From: Falciphora oryzae
Lineage: Eukaryota > Ascomycota > Sordariomycetes > Magnaporthales > Magnaporthaceae
Length of the DNA: 64,000 nucleotides
Reading direction: 5' to 3'
Assembly (NCBI GenBank): GCA_000733355.1
Contig: JNVV01000057.1
Coordinates: forward strand, 124,001-188,000
This document shows, piece by piece, positions 35,694 to 45,689 of this stretch (positions within the stretch are counted from its first letter, which is position 1; each line of letters starts with the position of its first letter). The translations under genes and the position numbers were made by a program. The notes under the pieces are model-generated. The model was given only the letters and a program-made list of their open reading frames with translations, did not search any database and was not told the DNA's origin.

Positions 35694-37766
35694 TCAGCTC
35701 AGCGCCCACCTCGGGACGGGTTCACTTACCCTCAATAGCGCCGACGTCTGCCCAATACCGCCCTCGTCGCCAATCTCCTGCAGCGTGGCCCGAAGCACCC
35801 GCCTCTGCGCCTCGGTGCAGAATTCGGACACGAGCGCGGCGTACAGGACGCACACGGACGAGATGATGGTGAAGTCGGTCACATCGTTGGATCGTGGGGG
35901 CGGCGGCACGCTGCCGGTCGTCGGCCGCACCAGCGTCGTCTTGTAGTACCCGATGCAGCGTATGATTCCGCCGATGGCCCGCCTCGCCAGCTCGACTGCC
36001 AGCAGGTATTCAGGATCGCTCTCATACGCAGCCGAGTCGCCGCCCTCGACAAAGCTGATCCACGCCAGACACCGCACGATCGAGTGGCTGACAAGCAGGC
36101 TCGCCGTCATGCAGGTCGAGTAGAAGCTGGCCTCCTTGTGGTCGGCAAAGTCCAGCATCTGCACGGCCACCTCGTCGCTGTCATGGCTCTCGGGCGGTGT
36201 CTGGCTCGGCTTGGGCACCGGATGCGAGGCCGGGGATGCCGTCCTGATGGATGGGGACCGCGGCCACAGCACCGGGCTTCCGTCAGTCTGCAGCGTGACC
36301 CACACGCCCGACTTGTCTTGGGTTGCCTGCGGCAGGCCGAGCACTCCGGGCTTGGGGGCAACGCCAGACATGAAGGTGCCGTGACGAGCAAATATGTCGG
36401 CTATGGACTCGCCATGTTCGAGGGACTCGGCGGCGTCGAAGAAGGTGTTGGCGACCTCGAGGGCGTGCGCCTTGAGCTCGCGCACCCGCGCCACCGCCTC
36501 GGGGCCATGCTGGCCGCTCTCGATCGCCTGCACCATCTGGTCGCGTCGCCAGGCCAGGCTCGCCAGCCAGAGCCCCAGCTGGGCCAGCGTGTCGCGGTAG
36601 CCCACCGATATGAGCGATTCCTCGAGCGTGTCGGTGAAGGAGGCCTCGTGGCCGGGCAGGATTTTGAGCGTCAACTGGAAGCGGTTAGCCGGCTGCCTAG
36701 AAGAGTATCGCGAAAGGCACTCACCATCCGACTTCGTGCTAGCATCAGCATCTCCCTGCATTCCCGGGACTGCAGCCTCTCCATGCCTAGCAGACGGATG
36801 AGCTGCACGGCGCCCTTGACGTGGGCCTCGAAGGCGTCCAGCTGCTGACTGGGGCAAGCGAGCGTCTGTTGATGTCAGTCTATATCGCCGAACTGGACCG
36901 ATCCAACTCACCTCGTATATCGCCATCAACAACACCGACGCCAGCGTCTGCGTCTTGCTCCCCTCTCCCCTCGCCAAGCCCCGGACGGCATCGCCGACGG
37001 CGCGGATGGCGCGGATGTACTCGACCTGGGCCTGCGCCCTCAGGCGACGGAACGCCGGGCGAGCAGACAGAGCAGCGAGCGAGGCGGCGCGGAAGGCGTG
37101 ATCGAAGCAGGCCTCGCGGCCGTCGCTGTCGCTGAGCATGGACAGGATGAATGAGTTGGAGCCCCGCTCGCCCGGCCGCGTGGGCACCCGGACGTAGTTG
37201 TCGATGAAGAAGGCCTGCGCCTGGTCCTCGATGGGCACCTCGACGCGGGTCGGGATCCTGCCAAAGGGCGTCGGAACCATGATGGTAAAGTTGCCGTGGT
37301 CCTCGAAGGCGTCGTCAAGGCATGTCGGGACGTGGGGCCGTCGTGACTCGAGCTTTTCCGTGTACGTCGTCCAGCGCTGTCCCACGAACGGGACCGGCTC
37401 CTTCCAGCCGCCTGTGTTTTTCGCATTCTGGCCCTGTGCTCGCCGCCTCGCTGCCGCTTTCTGCTGGTTGGGTGGCGACCCTTTGCGTTTCTTCTGCGAG
37501 GCCGCTTCCCGATAACCGGGGCAGCTGATTCGCAACCTCTCGCATCGTGTGCATCCGGGTTTTGTCTCATCGCACGGGGTGCGTCGCGCCTGGCACAGGA
37601 GGCAGGCAGTAGGCGAGGCTTCGATCGAGCGTCAGCAATAGCACTCTCATTCAACAAGGGAGAAGAGGACCTGCTTACCTTGTGGCAGTCTGCCCACAGC
37701 TCGCGGGCCAACTTGGCTGCCCATATACGAAGCCATTGCAACTGGTCCTTGTATAGCTGCTGCCAT
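35694..37766 (-). CDS. Zn2Cys6 fungal transcription factor (second)
   Basis: 631 residues from four exons: 37766-37679, 37618-36912, 36844-36725, 36674-35694. Introns have GTAAGC/GTGAGT donors, a GCTGAC branch in the first, and AG acceptors, all in frame. The first exon reads MAAAIQGPVAMASYMGSQ. The zinc cluster spans the first junction's far side: C-x2-C-x6-C-x6-C-x2-C-x6-C in CLLCQARRTPC...CTRCERLRISC, followed by a basic linker. The body is the fungal-specific regulator type with VLLMAIYEQLDAFEAHVKGA and LIRLLGMERL (family 'exaggerated-helix' region). The last exon runs to TGA/TAG at 35694; an alternative GTAAGT donor at about 35,717 would swap the last residues. Targets unknown. Confidence 0.88.
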
Positions 37767-39451
37767 TTTGACCCTGTCTCCTGCACAAAAATGAGGAGCT
37801 AGCAGGCTCGGACAAAGACCGTGAGGTGGAATGGCTGAAGATAAATGAAACCACGCCAGTCAGCCGCGCCGAGAGCGGCTGCATCTCAGCCAGTGCGCCT
37901 GCCCAGTTAGGCGGCTCGTCCGCTCGGCCCTCTTGCGAACAACGCCCACCCGGCAGGAACCGACGGCACACCGGGACGCATCGCGACTTGCTCGAGGTGC
38001 CTGGTTGATGCGGGGCAGGTTGGGCCAGTTGGCTTGTGAAACAACCTTGACAAAGGTGCGGGTTCAGACACAACCGGCCCCAGTGGACGTCGGGATCGGA
38101 CGAAAAGGGGAGTGGGGGGCCGTGTTGCGTCAGGGCTTCCCGGGCGCGGCACCATGCCGGAAAGGACCAGTCGGTGACAGCTGACGCATGAATGGGGACA
38201 CTCGTGGGGCAGCTTCGCCAGTTTGGGTTTCGAAGTCGGCGCCGTTCCCGATCCCGCTGCCCCTGCCAGGCGCCCTCTGTCCGAAAGCGGAGCGTTTGCC
38301 TCATCTAGGCGAGCCGGGAGGCGGCCGCCAGACTTTTCTCTGCCGTCAGGCATGACATAATTTAGCCACATTTGCCAGGCCGGAATAGGCTCAAGGCTTC
38401 AGCTATTGCTCGTCATGTTGGGACGCGAGATCGCCCGAACCTGGCGGCGTGATCCATACAGGAGCAACGGTAGAGGTCATGCACGTGGCCCATTGTGAGC
38501 GCGTGTGGTTGATAGGGCAAAAGGCCCGACTGGTCATCTCCGCCAACCTTGCCGTGTCGCCGCTGCCAGACGTTAAGTACATGGCTGACGGTCGCTCAGC
38601 CGCTGTCGTCCTGGACACTTACACAACGGCATGCCGTAGCTTCTGTTGAAACCGGCTCGTGCGCCGCCCAACGCCCGGCAAGTATCCACCCGACGTCTGT
38701 GACGCCAGGCAGGGGCAGCGCCGGTGAATTCGTGTAGTGACTTCTGCCCTGGATAGAGACAGCTGTGGCAACTCCCGAGATGCCCGGGCCGATCTACCGC
38801 GGTCTTGCCGCTGCCAGAAGGGACCTCGACGTTCCCGAGGTAGACTGCCAGCGGCTGCCTTGCGGGCATATCCAGGTGACGTATCCGCCGTGGCATCGCT
38901 TGGAAAGCCAACCTCACTGGCCAATTTCCGCTGACTTTTAGGTTTCCATTTTGAGGTGGCGTATCCTGTGAGTCCCATTTTTTCTCGCTGTGGTCATCTG
39001 TTTATGGAAAGGCGCCAGTCTCTGGTTGATTCGAAGACCGGACGGACAAGGGAAGTCCAGGCTGTTTTGACTCCAAGAGACTGCTGGCCCCAAGAGGCAA
39101 TGTCCTCAAAGTCAAGATGGCCTCATCCGCGCGGGACAAGCTCTCGCGGGTGGCAATAAAGTCTGATGCATCACACGGAGAGCGTTCGTCTGGAGCGCGC
39201 AGGTTGAATAGATGTGGGAGAATCTCGATGAACACTTGGCAGGCTCCAATACCCCCAGCATGTTTGAAGTTGAGATATGTATTTTTCTTGGCCCCGTTCC
39301 ATTTTTAACCAGGCCGGTGAATCCAAAAAAAAAAAAAAAAAAAAAAAAAATCAGGACCCAAACGCCGAAGATAGAAAGTAATAATCCCAACAAACGCCGA
39401 GAAAAGAAGGAAAAGGTTGCTGGTCAGATAAGTATTACATAGGTACGAGAC
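37767..39451. other. Long region without a gene
   Basis: No convincing gene on either strand. It includes the promoter of the Zn2Cys6 gene and a 26-A tract at 39325-39350. Confidence 0.45.
39325..39350 (+). repeat. Uninterrupted 26-A tract
   Basis: Poly-A run between AGGCCGGTGAATCC and TCAGGACCC, about 100 bp downstream of a minus-strand hypothetical gene's end. It could be a microsatellite or the tail of an old retroposed sequence; no target duplication was identified. Confidence 0.9.
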
Positions 39452-39886
39452 TCATGAGGAGATGTGCCGAAGAGGCTCGGCTCGGGATGGCTGCTGACGC
39501 TGTTTAGTAAATAGGCCCCAGAAGCCGCCGGCCGCCCGGCTCTTGGGACTGCTGGTGGCGGACTTGGGGTTAGGACTGCCTCGCTGGGACTGGCTCGCGG
39601 ACTCGGCGCTCTCCCAGGAGCCCGAGTAGTCGCCCCACCTGTCGAGGCCGCTGCTGTTGTTAGTCTCGCTGCCGGCGGTCTTGGTGTTCTTGCCCTCGCG
39701 GGTGATATCGTCGTCCCACTCGCTGCCGTCGTAGATGAACTCGTCGCTGTCGACGAAGTTGTAGACCGTGCTGTGGGTGCAGCCGGTGGGGTCTTGCGGG
39801 ACGGCCTCGTAGCCGTTGGATACCAGGCCCGACAGGCTGCCGAGCTGGCTCTGGGCGAGGCCCCATGAGCTGGAGAGGGCCTGCAT
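39452..39886 (-). CDS. Hypothetical protein (144 residues)
   Basis: Single open frame with ATG at 39886. N-terminal part SWGLAQSQLGSLSGLVSNGY, a middle acidic/aromatic segment YNFVDSDEFIYDGSEWDDD, then Ser/Asn/Gly-rich sequence and a short basic/aromatic end (GGFWGLFTKQRQQ). No signal peptide, membrane segment or named domain. It may be an exon of a larger gene, but no convincing upstream splice was found. Confidence 0.5.
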   Translation of the reverse strand: MQALSSSWGLAQSQLGSLSGLVSNGYEAVPQDPTGCTHSTVYNFVDSDEFIYDGSEWDDDITREGKNTKTAGSETNNSSGLDRWGDYSGSWESAESASQSQRGSPNPKSATSSPKSRAAGGFWGLFTKQRQQPSRAEPLRHISS

Positions 39887-41182
39887 CGTGGAGGTAGAAT
39901 AGGGTGTAGGGTCCTGTGCTAGTACGGAAGCGTGGCGTCAGTTCGGTCAGCAGTCGATACTCGATAGACGAAGATAATGGATTTCTGGAGACGGATCGTG
40001 ATAGAGGCACCGACGAAGATGCTTTTTGGTGATGATTTGTAGTGAGGAAGCCAAAAGTCGAACCTCGTGCTGGTCGTTGTTGTGATGTCTGTCAACAAGT
40101 TGGAAATACATGATCCAAGTGCCAGAACTCCAGGCCAGACTTTCGCTGATATACACCTGTCGTTGATGCTCTCTTAGTCGACATGACTGCACGTCGGCGC
40201 GCGGTGCTTGGCGTTGACTGCGGTACAGTAAAAGGGGTAATTTAGGGGCACTAAGCAGGCGCTGGTTGGCTGGTGTAGTGGCAGCCCCACTTTCTTACTA
40301 CTAGAGGCTAGGCGTAAATAGTCACCCGCATCCACGTTCCGCACTAGTAATGGGGGCCCTGGCCGGCCCACCGCGGGGGTTCGAGGCCAATAGGGGACGC
40401 ATATAATTTTGGTAGGGGAACGACGTACTTCTGAACCTCTAGAGGTCGAAGGTCCAAAATAATAGAAAAAAATTGACGCGATCGTGATCGCGATACCTCT
40501 ATTGCTCCAATTTTTTGGCCCTCGTTGGCCGGCTCTTTGGATGGGGCGCTTTTGCAGAAAAATTTGCAATCAGTATCTTTTTTGGAAGGGGATGGGTACC
40601 CACGTCGATTTGGCCGTATTTGGTATAGGTCAGACACAGGGGGGCCTGGTAGGTACCTGAGGGTGGGTGATTACTTTAGTACACAATCACAGTACGAAGG
40701 AGTACACATAGGCACACACTAGCCAGCGACAGGCCCAGCCCACTGTCCGTCAATCCTGCTGTCAATGTTGCATGAGCGTGACCGATGTGCATCTGGCTGA
40801 GGCCGCGCTGACACCGACATCGCGATCTCGGGTTCGCTGCGCGCGTCGCTATCGCAGAGCTGACGACGCGCTTCGGTCTCAATGTCGCCAATGCCCCAGC
40901 GCCGGGGCCTGGGTTCGGCCCTGATTCCATGGGCTAGGAGGCATGGTCACCTGGGCCAAGGGCTGTGCTAGCTTCACCGCCAGGCCAGTGAAGCCGATGC
41001 CGCTCCGATTGACGATAGCTTCGTTTGCGCGGCCCACAAGGATCCACCATGTGCGTGAATGAATGACTGGCTGTGGGGTTTTTGATATCGTTTTTGATAT
41101 TGTTTTTTTTTTCTCCCTCCTCCGCCGCTAACTTCCGCTTCACGCTGACTCCACGACAACCTCACATCTCCATGGCGTTCCG
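39887..41182. other. Intergenic region, partly unusual in composition
   Basis: No confident gene. The part from about 40240 to 40660 has an AT/GC mix unlike the flanks, short palindromes (CCTCTAGAGG at 40436-40445, GCGATCGTGATCGC near 40477) and a B-box-like GGTTCGAGGCC near 40378. It could be a relic transposon, but nothing is diagnostic. Confidence 0.4.
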
Positions 41183-42376
41183 ATGACCCCTCCCAGTCTT
41201 CCTCTGGCGCCCACCAGCCTGCCTCCTCTGAGGGGCCTGCCCGAGCTGCCAGCCAGCGCTGTCTTCGCAGCTGTCGCCAACCTGCGCGCAATCTACTGCC
41301 CCTTGGCGCCGTCTGCCGCCGACATCTACCGCCACCACGACAGGCTGCTGCCGGCGCCACAGGCAGACTCGGGCTACGCGTCAGGCGACGACGATGACGA
41401 CTCCCTCGTCGGTAAGAATGAGGCTGCGCTCGCGAGCCTGCGTGCCGACTCCCTGGAGCGTGACTTTGCCTTTCGCTGGCTGAGTGCCATGGTCCTGCGC
41501 TCCGACGAGCTGCGCGCCGCCGATGACGAGCGGGACCGGCTCGTCGACGAGGCCTCTGCCGTCATCGCCGCCCTGACCGTGCCCTCTGGCGCGGACTCTG
41601 CGGCAGACGAGCGCGACGACTGCGACGCCGAGGACCGCGGCATCACGCGCGACTTCTCCTTCCCCGTCGCGCCCGAGCTCGACTCCCCGCCTGTGCACGT
41701 GCGCCTCTTCGACGCCGACCTGTCCGGATCCGACCACACCAATGTCGGCCTGCAGAGCTGGGGCGCCTCCATCGTCCTCTCGGCCCTGGCCTGCGCCGCC
41801 CCGACCCGTCTGGGCCTGACGAGAGCCGCGCTCGGACCCTCTCCTTGCGTCGTCGAGCTCGGCGCCGGGACCGGCCTCGTGGGTCTTGTGCTGGCCGCCC
41901 TGCTGCCCCACGTCGGCGTCGATGCCACCGTGGTCGCGACCGACTACCACCCGGCCGTGCTGGAGAACCTCGCCTCCAATGTGGCCGCGAACCAGCAAGC
42001 GCCGGCGTGCCGTGTCGAGACGTGCATGCTCGACTGGTCTGACCCCGTCCTGTCGCCCCCGCTTCCGGGGCCCGGTGGTGCCGACCTGCTCGTCGCGACA
42101 GACGTCGTGTACGAGACCCAGCACGCCCTGTGGCTGCGTGACTGTGCGGCGCGCCTGCTTTCTCCTCAGGGTGTCTTTTGGCTTGTGGCCACTGCACGCC
42201 CCGCGGGCAGGTTCGTGGGCATCAGCGACACGGTGGAGGCGGCATTTGGCGCTGAGAGCGGCTCGTCGGATCAGCGACGCCTCACGATACAGCACACAGA
42301 AATACTTGTCAAGCAGAAGGGCGTGGGACGGGGAGACGAGGTTGGCTATAGACTTTTCAAGATCGGCTGGGCATAG
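41183..42376 (+). CDS. METTL21/EFM-type protein methyltransferase
   Basis: 397 residues in one exon. SAM-dependent seven-beta-strand methyltransferase of the lysine-methyltransferase family (Methyltransf_16). The N-terminal 130 residues are a lineage-specific helical extension with an acidic run (SGDDDDDS). The catalytic part shows VGLQSWGASIVLS, motif I VVELGAGTGLVGLVLAAL (about residues 222-239), post-I VVATDYHPAVLENLASNV, and motif with DLLVATDVVYETQHA, then the closing GVFWLVATARP. VVYE takes the place of the D-x-x-Y signature in this group. Substrate unknown; family members modify elongation factors or chaperones. Start ATG at 41183 is the first in frame after an in-frame stop. Confidence 0.87.
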   Translation: MTPPSLPLAPTSLPPLRGLPELPASAVFAAVANLRAIYCPLAPSAADIYRHHDRLLPAPQADSGYASGDDDDDSLVGKNEAALASLRADSLERDFAFRWLSAMVLRSDELRAADDERDRLVDEASAVIAALTVPSGADSAADERDDCDAEDRGITRDFSFPVAPELDSPPVHVRLFDADLSGSDHTNVGLQSWGASIVLSALACAAPTRLGLTRAALGPSPCVVELGAGTGLVGLVLAALLPHVGVDATVVATDYHPAVLENLASNVAANQQAPACRVETCMLDWSDPVLSPPLPGPGGADLLVATDVVYETQHALWLRDCAARLLSPQGVFWLVATARPAGRFVGISDTVEAAFGAESGSSDQRRLTIQHTEILVKQKGVGRGDEVGYRLFKIGWA

Positions 42377-42574
42377 ACACGATACCGATAGACGCCCCCA
42401 CGGGTTACGAGATACAATGATAGAGATAGACGGATAGACGACGGCTAGACTAGACAGAACATTGCACGAGCATCTACCATCCCTGCCCAGTAGACCTGGC
42501 CTCGACCCTGCCCCTAGGGTTGCATCTGCTTGATCCTGCTATTGTGCGACCAGAAGGATGGTGTACCCGGCCCA

Positions 42575-43439
42575 TCACTCGGCATTCAGCTTCTCCGCAT
42601 CCTTCTTCTCCTGCTCCTCGACCGCTTGATTCGTCTGCACGGCCTTCTTGGCCCCCTCGGGGTCCTGCATCTGCCGGAACATGGACATGGGGTCGAACCA
42701 CACATCGATCTTTTGGATCTGCAGCTTCTCGTTGACCTTGGCCACCAGCACGCCCTCGATGTCGATCAGGCCGCCGTGTGCCTTGACAGTGACCTTTTCG
42801 CCTTTGCTGTGCGGCAATCCCGTTAGCCCAGTATTGACGGCGGAAGAGATGCCACCTACTCATTAACCCCGACATAGTCCTCCTTGAACGTCCCCCAGTG
42901 CCGCCACCGAAAGGCGACCGTAGGCGGCCCGCTGTAGACCTCGAGCACCTCCCAGGCGAACGTGGGCATCATGCGCTTGAAGGACTTGTGGCTCGCCTCG
43001 AACGACGACCGCATCGGGCAGTAGTACTCGTTGGACTCGATGATGGCGTTGTACGTGCCCACCTGCAGCATGTGCTCGCCCGATTGCGGCGGGCCGCCGT
43101 TGACCGAGAAGGTGTACTGCAGCGGGTCCACGGTGCGCCAGTCCTTGAGGTCCTTCTTGAACGACGCCTCGATCTCCCAGTTCTTGACCAGCTTCTCGAC
43201 CAGGTCCGGGAGGCTGCCTGCCGGGTGGCTCATCTTCTTGCCTGGGCGGTGTCAGGGCTGAGCTCTGGATGCCACTCCTGCGCTGTGCTCGGATGCCACT
43301 CACTGTCCTTCCAGACGGCGCGCGTCTTGCTGTAGTCAGGGGCTCTTCCATAGCGCCAGTTCGCCTCGTCCTTGAGGACGGCATTCTCGTCCGTCACGTA
43401 GTCGGGGAGTCCCGGCGTCTCAGTGTCTGCCGTCGCCAT
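42575..43439 (-). CDS. SnoaL/NTF2-like hypothetical protein
   Basis: 249 residues from three exons: 43439-43304, 43241-42860, 42806-42575. Introns: GTGAGT...CCGCCCAG and GTAGGT...GGGCTAACGG...CGCACAG, both in frame. The centre (about residues 60-190) looks like an NTF2/SnoaL fold: LVEKLVKNWEIEASFK, NAIIESNEYYCPMRSSFEA, AFRWRHWGTFKED, then the strand IDVWFDPMSMFRQ. The C-terminus is a charged helix (AVQTNQAVEEQEKKDAEKL). No signal peptide. Function unknown; this type of fold is often a small-molecule-binding or cryptic enzyme domain. Convergent with the methyltransferase gene, 198 bp apart. Confidence 0.8.
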
Positions 43440-44293
43440 TTTGGAGCTGGATGCGAATTTCGAGGGAAAGGCAGGGAAGGACGGGCAGTCTGCCAGAAAT
43501 ACGATGGATGGACGGGATGACAGGGCCATAAGGCTATGCGGGGTCCAAAAGTCCATGCATGGTAGGATCGCAGGAACACTGCATAACATTGCATTTCCGG
43601 CTATTACTTGAGGGGCAATAACAAACAGCTCCTCGGTTATTGGCCGGCATATGGATCGGGACAGGCCTGGAGGGCTAGGCCTTCTTCGCCCGCATGACCA
43701 GCTTCGATTTTGCCGTGGCTTCCATTATTACGGTGCCGGCCAAACTTAAATCCCTTTTCCGGGCTCCTGGAATGTGGGGAGCTGACGGCTCCGATCCTGC
43801 TAGCGGGACTCGAATGTCCTTGCGTCGGCTGACCTCCCATGGCAATACGCGTATCCGGAAAACCTGCCCCGACCCTTGGTATCGGCCGCGCCCGCTGACG
43901 TGTGAGGCCATTATTGGTTCCAGTGAATGCTGACGCTACAGAGGCAGCCCTCAGGCCACGCAGAGCCGCAAAAAATGACGGTTGCAGCTGGAAGCGATGC
44001 GGGAGCCAATGAACGTGGACAAAGTCAAGATCCCCAGCCCTTGATGGTCTTATCTGTCACAGATCTCTGGGTATCTACATTCCGATTCGCCAGAAGCTAA
44101 GACACTAAATCTGGCTGACACGGGTTTCCGCTGCCCCTGAGAAAGCAGGCGATTTGTCAGGCCAGGTCGATAGCGAGCTGGACCACTATTAGCCGAATAA
44201 CAACGTATGACAACGAGTGAGATGCCCCAATTTTGTTTGACAGCTGGGGGAAAAGGAAAAACGGCAAGAAACAGGAAGGGAACAGAATCCGTA
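43440..44293. other. Intergenic region
   Basis: No gene recognised between the SnoaL-like gene and the frameshifted gene near the AT-rich boundary. Confidence 0.4.
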
Positions 44294-44648
44294 CTAGAAG
44301 TGCCGAACCTCCATGGCATACAGCTCTGACAGCGCCCATTTGCGCATCCACTCCGACTCCAGCACCTTGTCTGCACTTATTCTTTTTTTCAGGGTGAAAG
44401 GCAACCATCTCCCAAATCAGCTCAGGCAGCGCGTCGATCTCCTCAGGCTCCATGGTTTCCATGCCGGCTTTCCTCCTCAGTTCCTGTGACACGAGCTCCA
44501 GCTCTTGCTGCAGCGTCTCCGAAGTATTGTTAGGCCAGCCGTCAGGCCCTTTGGGAGGCTCCGTCCGTTCCTTCCATTTAATCGTCTCTCTGTGAGAGAT
44601 GGGGCTGAACAACCCCTGTCGCATCCTCTCATGCTTCTCCGCCCACAT
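44294..44648 (-). pseudogene. Small gene with an apparent one-base frameshift
   Basis: ATG at 44648 opens a coding-like frame (MWAEKHERMRQGLFSPISHR, then ETLQQELELVSQELRRKAG and PEEIDALPELIWEMVAFHP). At a run of seven T (44383-44389; A7 on the coding strand) the frame loses sense, but the +1-shifted frame continues in good style (DKVLESEWMRKWALSELYAM) to a TAG at 44294-44296. Taking one base out of the run would give about 117 residues. A homopolymer sequencing error or a recent frameshift fits best. No family recognised. It is the last gene-like sequence before the transposon block. Confidence 0.45.
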
Positions 44649-44942
44649 GATCGAGAGTGGACCGCCAAAAGCCTCGCCTTAAGTCAAGACCCCTACTTTG
44701 CGCCACCCCCCACTTCCGGCCACCCCGATTCCCATACTAAATCGCCAAAACGTACCGTTTTCAATCCGCAATAGCAAATCGAAATAAAATCGCACAAATG
44801 CAAACCCAAAACCAATCGAAAGCGTTTTTTTAAAGGCTTTGTAACAAGGCAAGTTTGTATTTTTAAAAGCCTTATAGGGCTAGGGATTCCGGCTCAAAGT
44901 TGAAGGTGCAAAATACATACTAATTTTACGAAAATATAAAGT
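44649..44942. other. GC-to-AT transition
   Basis: The base composition falls sharply from about 44,700-44,800. No gene is seen. The left border of the outermost element was not resolved. Confidence 0.5.
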
Positions 44943-45238
44943 AAAATAAATCTTTAAATTTAGATTGAATGAAACCCGGGTATTTACATTAATATAAAGT
45001 TTTAAAAGGGCTTTCCTTTACGTAAAACCGTATATTTATAACTATTTTTTTCATTTAAATAAAAAAGTTAAAAGTTTTTCCCATATAAAAAGTTTGTTAG
45101 TAAAATATAAAATATTTTTCAATTAAATAGAAAAAAATAGGTTAAAGTATACGGTTTTACTTTTAAAAAGTCCTTTCTAAACTCCATATTATATAAAATA
45201 CCAAAGCCTAATCGGATATAAATTTAAAGATTTATTTA
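44943..45238. repeat. Long imperfect inverted repeat, AT-rich
   Basis: Arms of about 120 bp (44943-45065 and about 45115-45238) face each other. The outermost 19 bases, AAATAAATCTTTAAATTTA, are exact inverted copies, and GTAAAACCGTATA recurs inverted further in, with CTATTTTTTT-like sequence at the inner ends. A MITE-like or foldback element altered by C-to-T change is possible. Confidence 0.7.
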
Positions 45239-45689
45239 ACTGTGTAATGTCGTAAAATTAATAACGTGGTTCACAAGCGAGTGGCGTGTTACGGCCAGAC
45301 TAATGGAGGCACGCTAGCCTTGCATTAGCGCTATGAACGAAGATTCTACACTAAGGAGAGGGAAAGGAAAGGCGCTGGTCGCGCCGGCACGACACGCGCC
45401 TAAAGTTGTCGCGATCTGTGTGGCTTGCATGCTTGTATCTGCCCCACAGCTACCCCACAGCTATAGCGGTGCTATTGGACGTATGGCTTATGGCGGGACC
45501 GTTACACTACCCCTTCCCAAACCTCGTATCGCAAATGCTACAAACGGTGCGAGCTGGCAGTTAGTTATAGCGTACCAACCTGTTCCGTTTTTTTATCGTA
45601 GCTTTAACTGGCACGTTATCGTTAGGATGATTTAGGTTAAAACGGTCTTCGGCTGCTACGCGTATCCATTTTGCCAATCGTTTCGGTAG
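45239..45689. other. AT-rich relic sequence
   Basis: No gene. A 100-codon plus-strand ORF from 45333 is lost in element relics. This stretch may include the 3' end or 3' LTR of the minus-strand element, but no matching LTR pair was found inside the window. Confidence 0.35.

Noticed and set aside
40260..40400. tRNA-like A-box and B-box sequences
   Set aside because: Spacing is about 100 bp and no cloverleaf could be drawn, so no tRNA or clear SINE is called.
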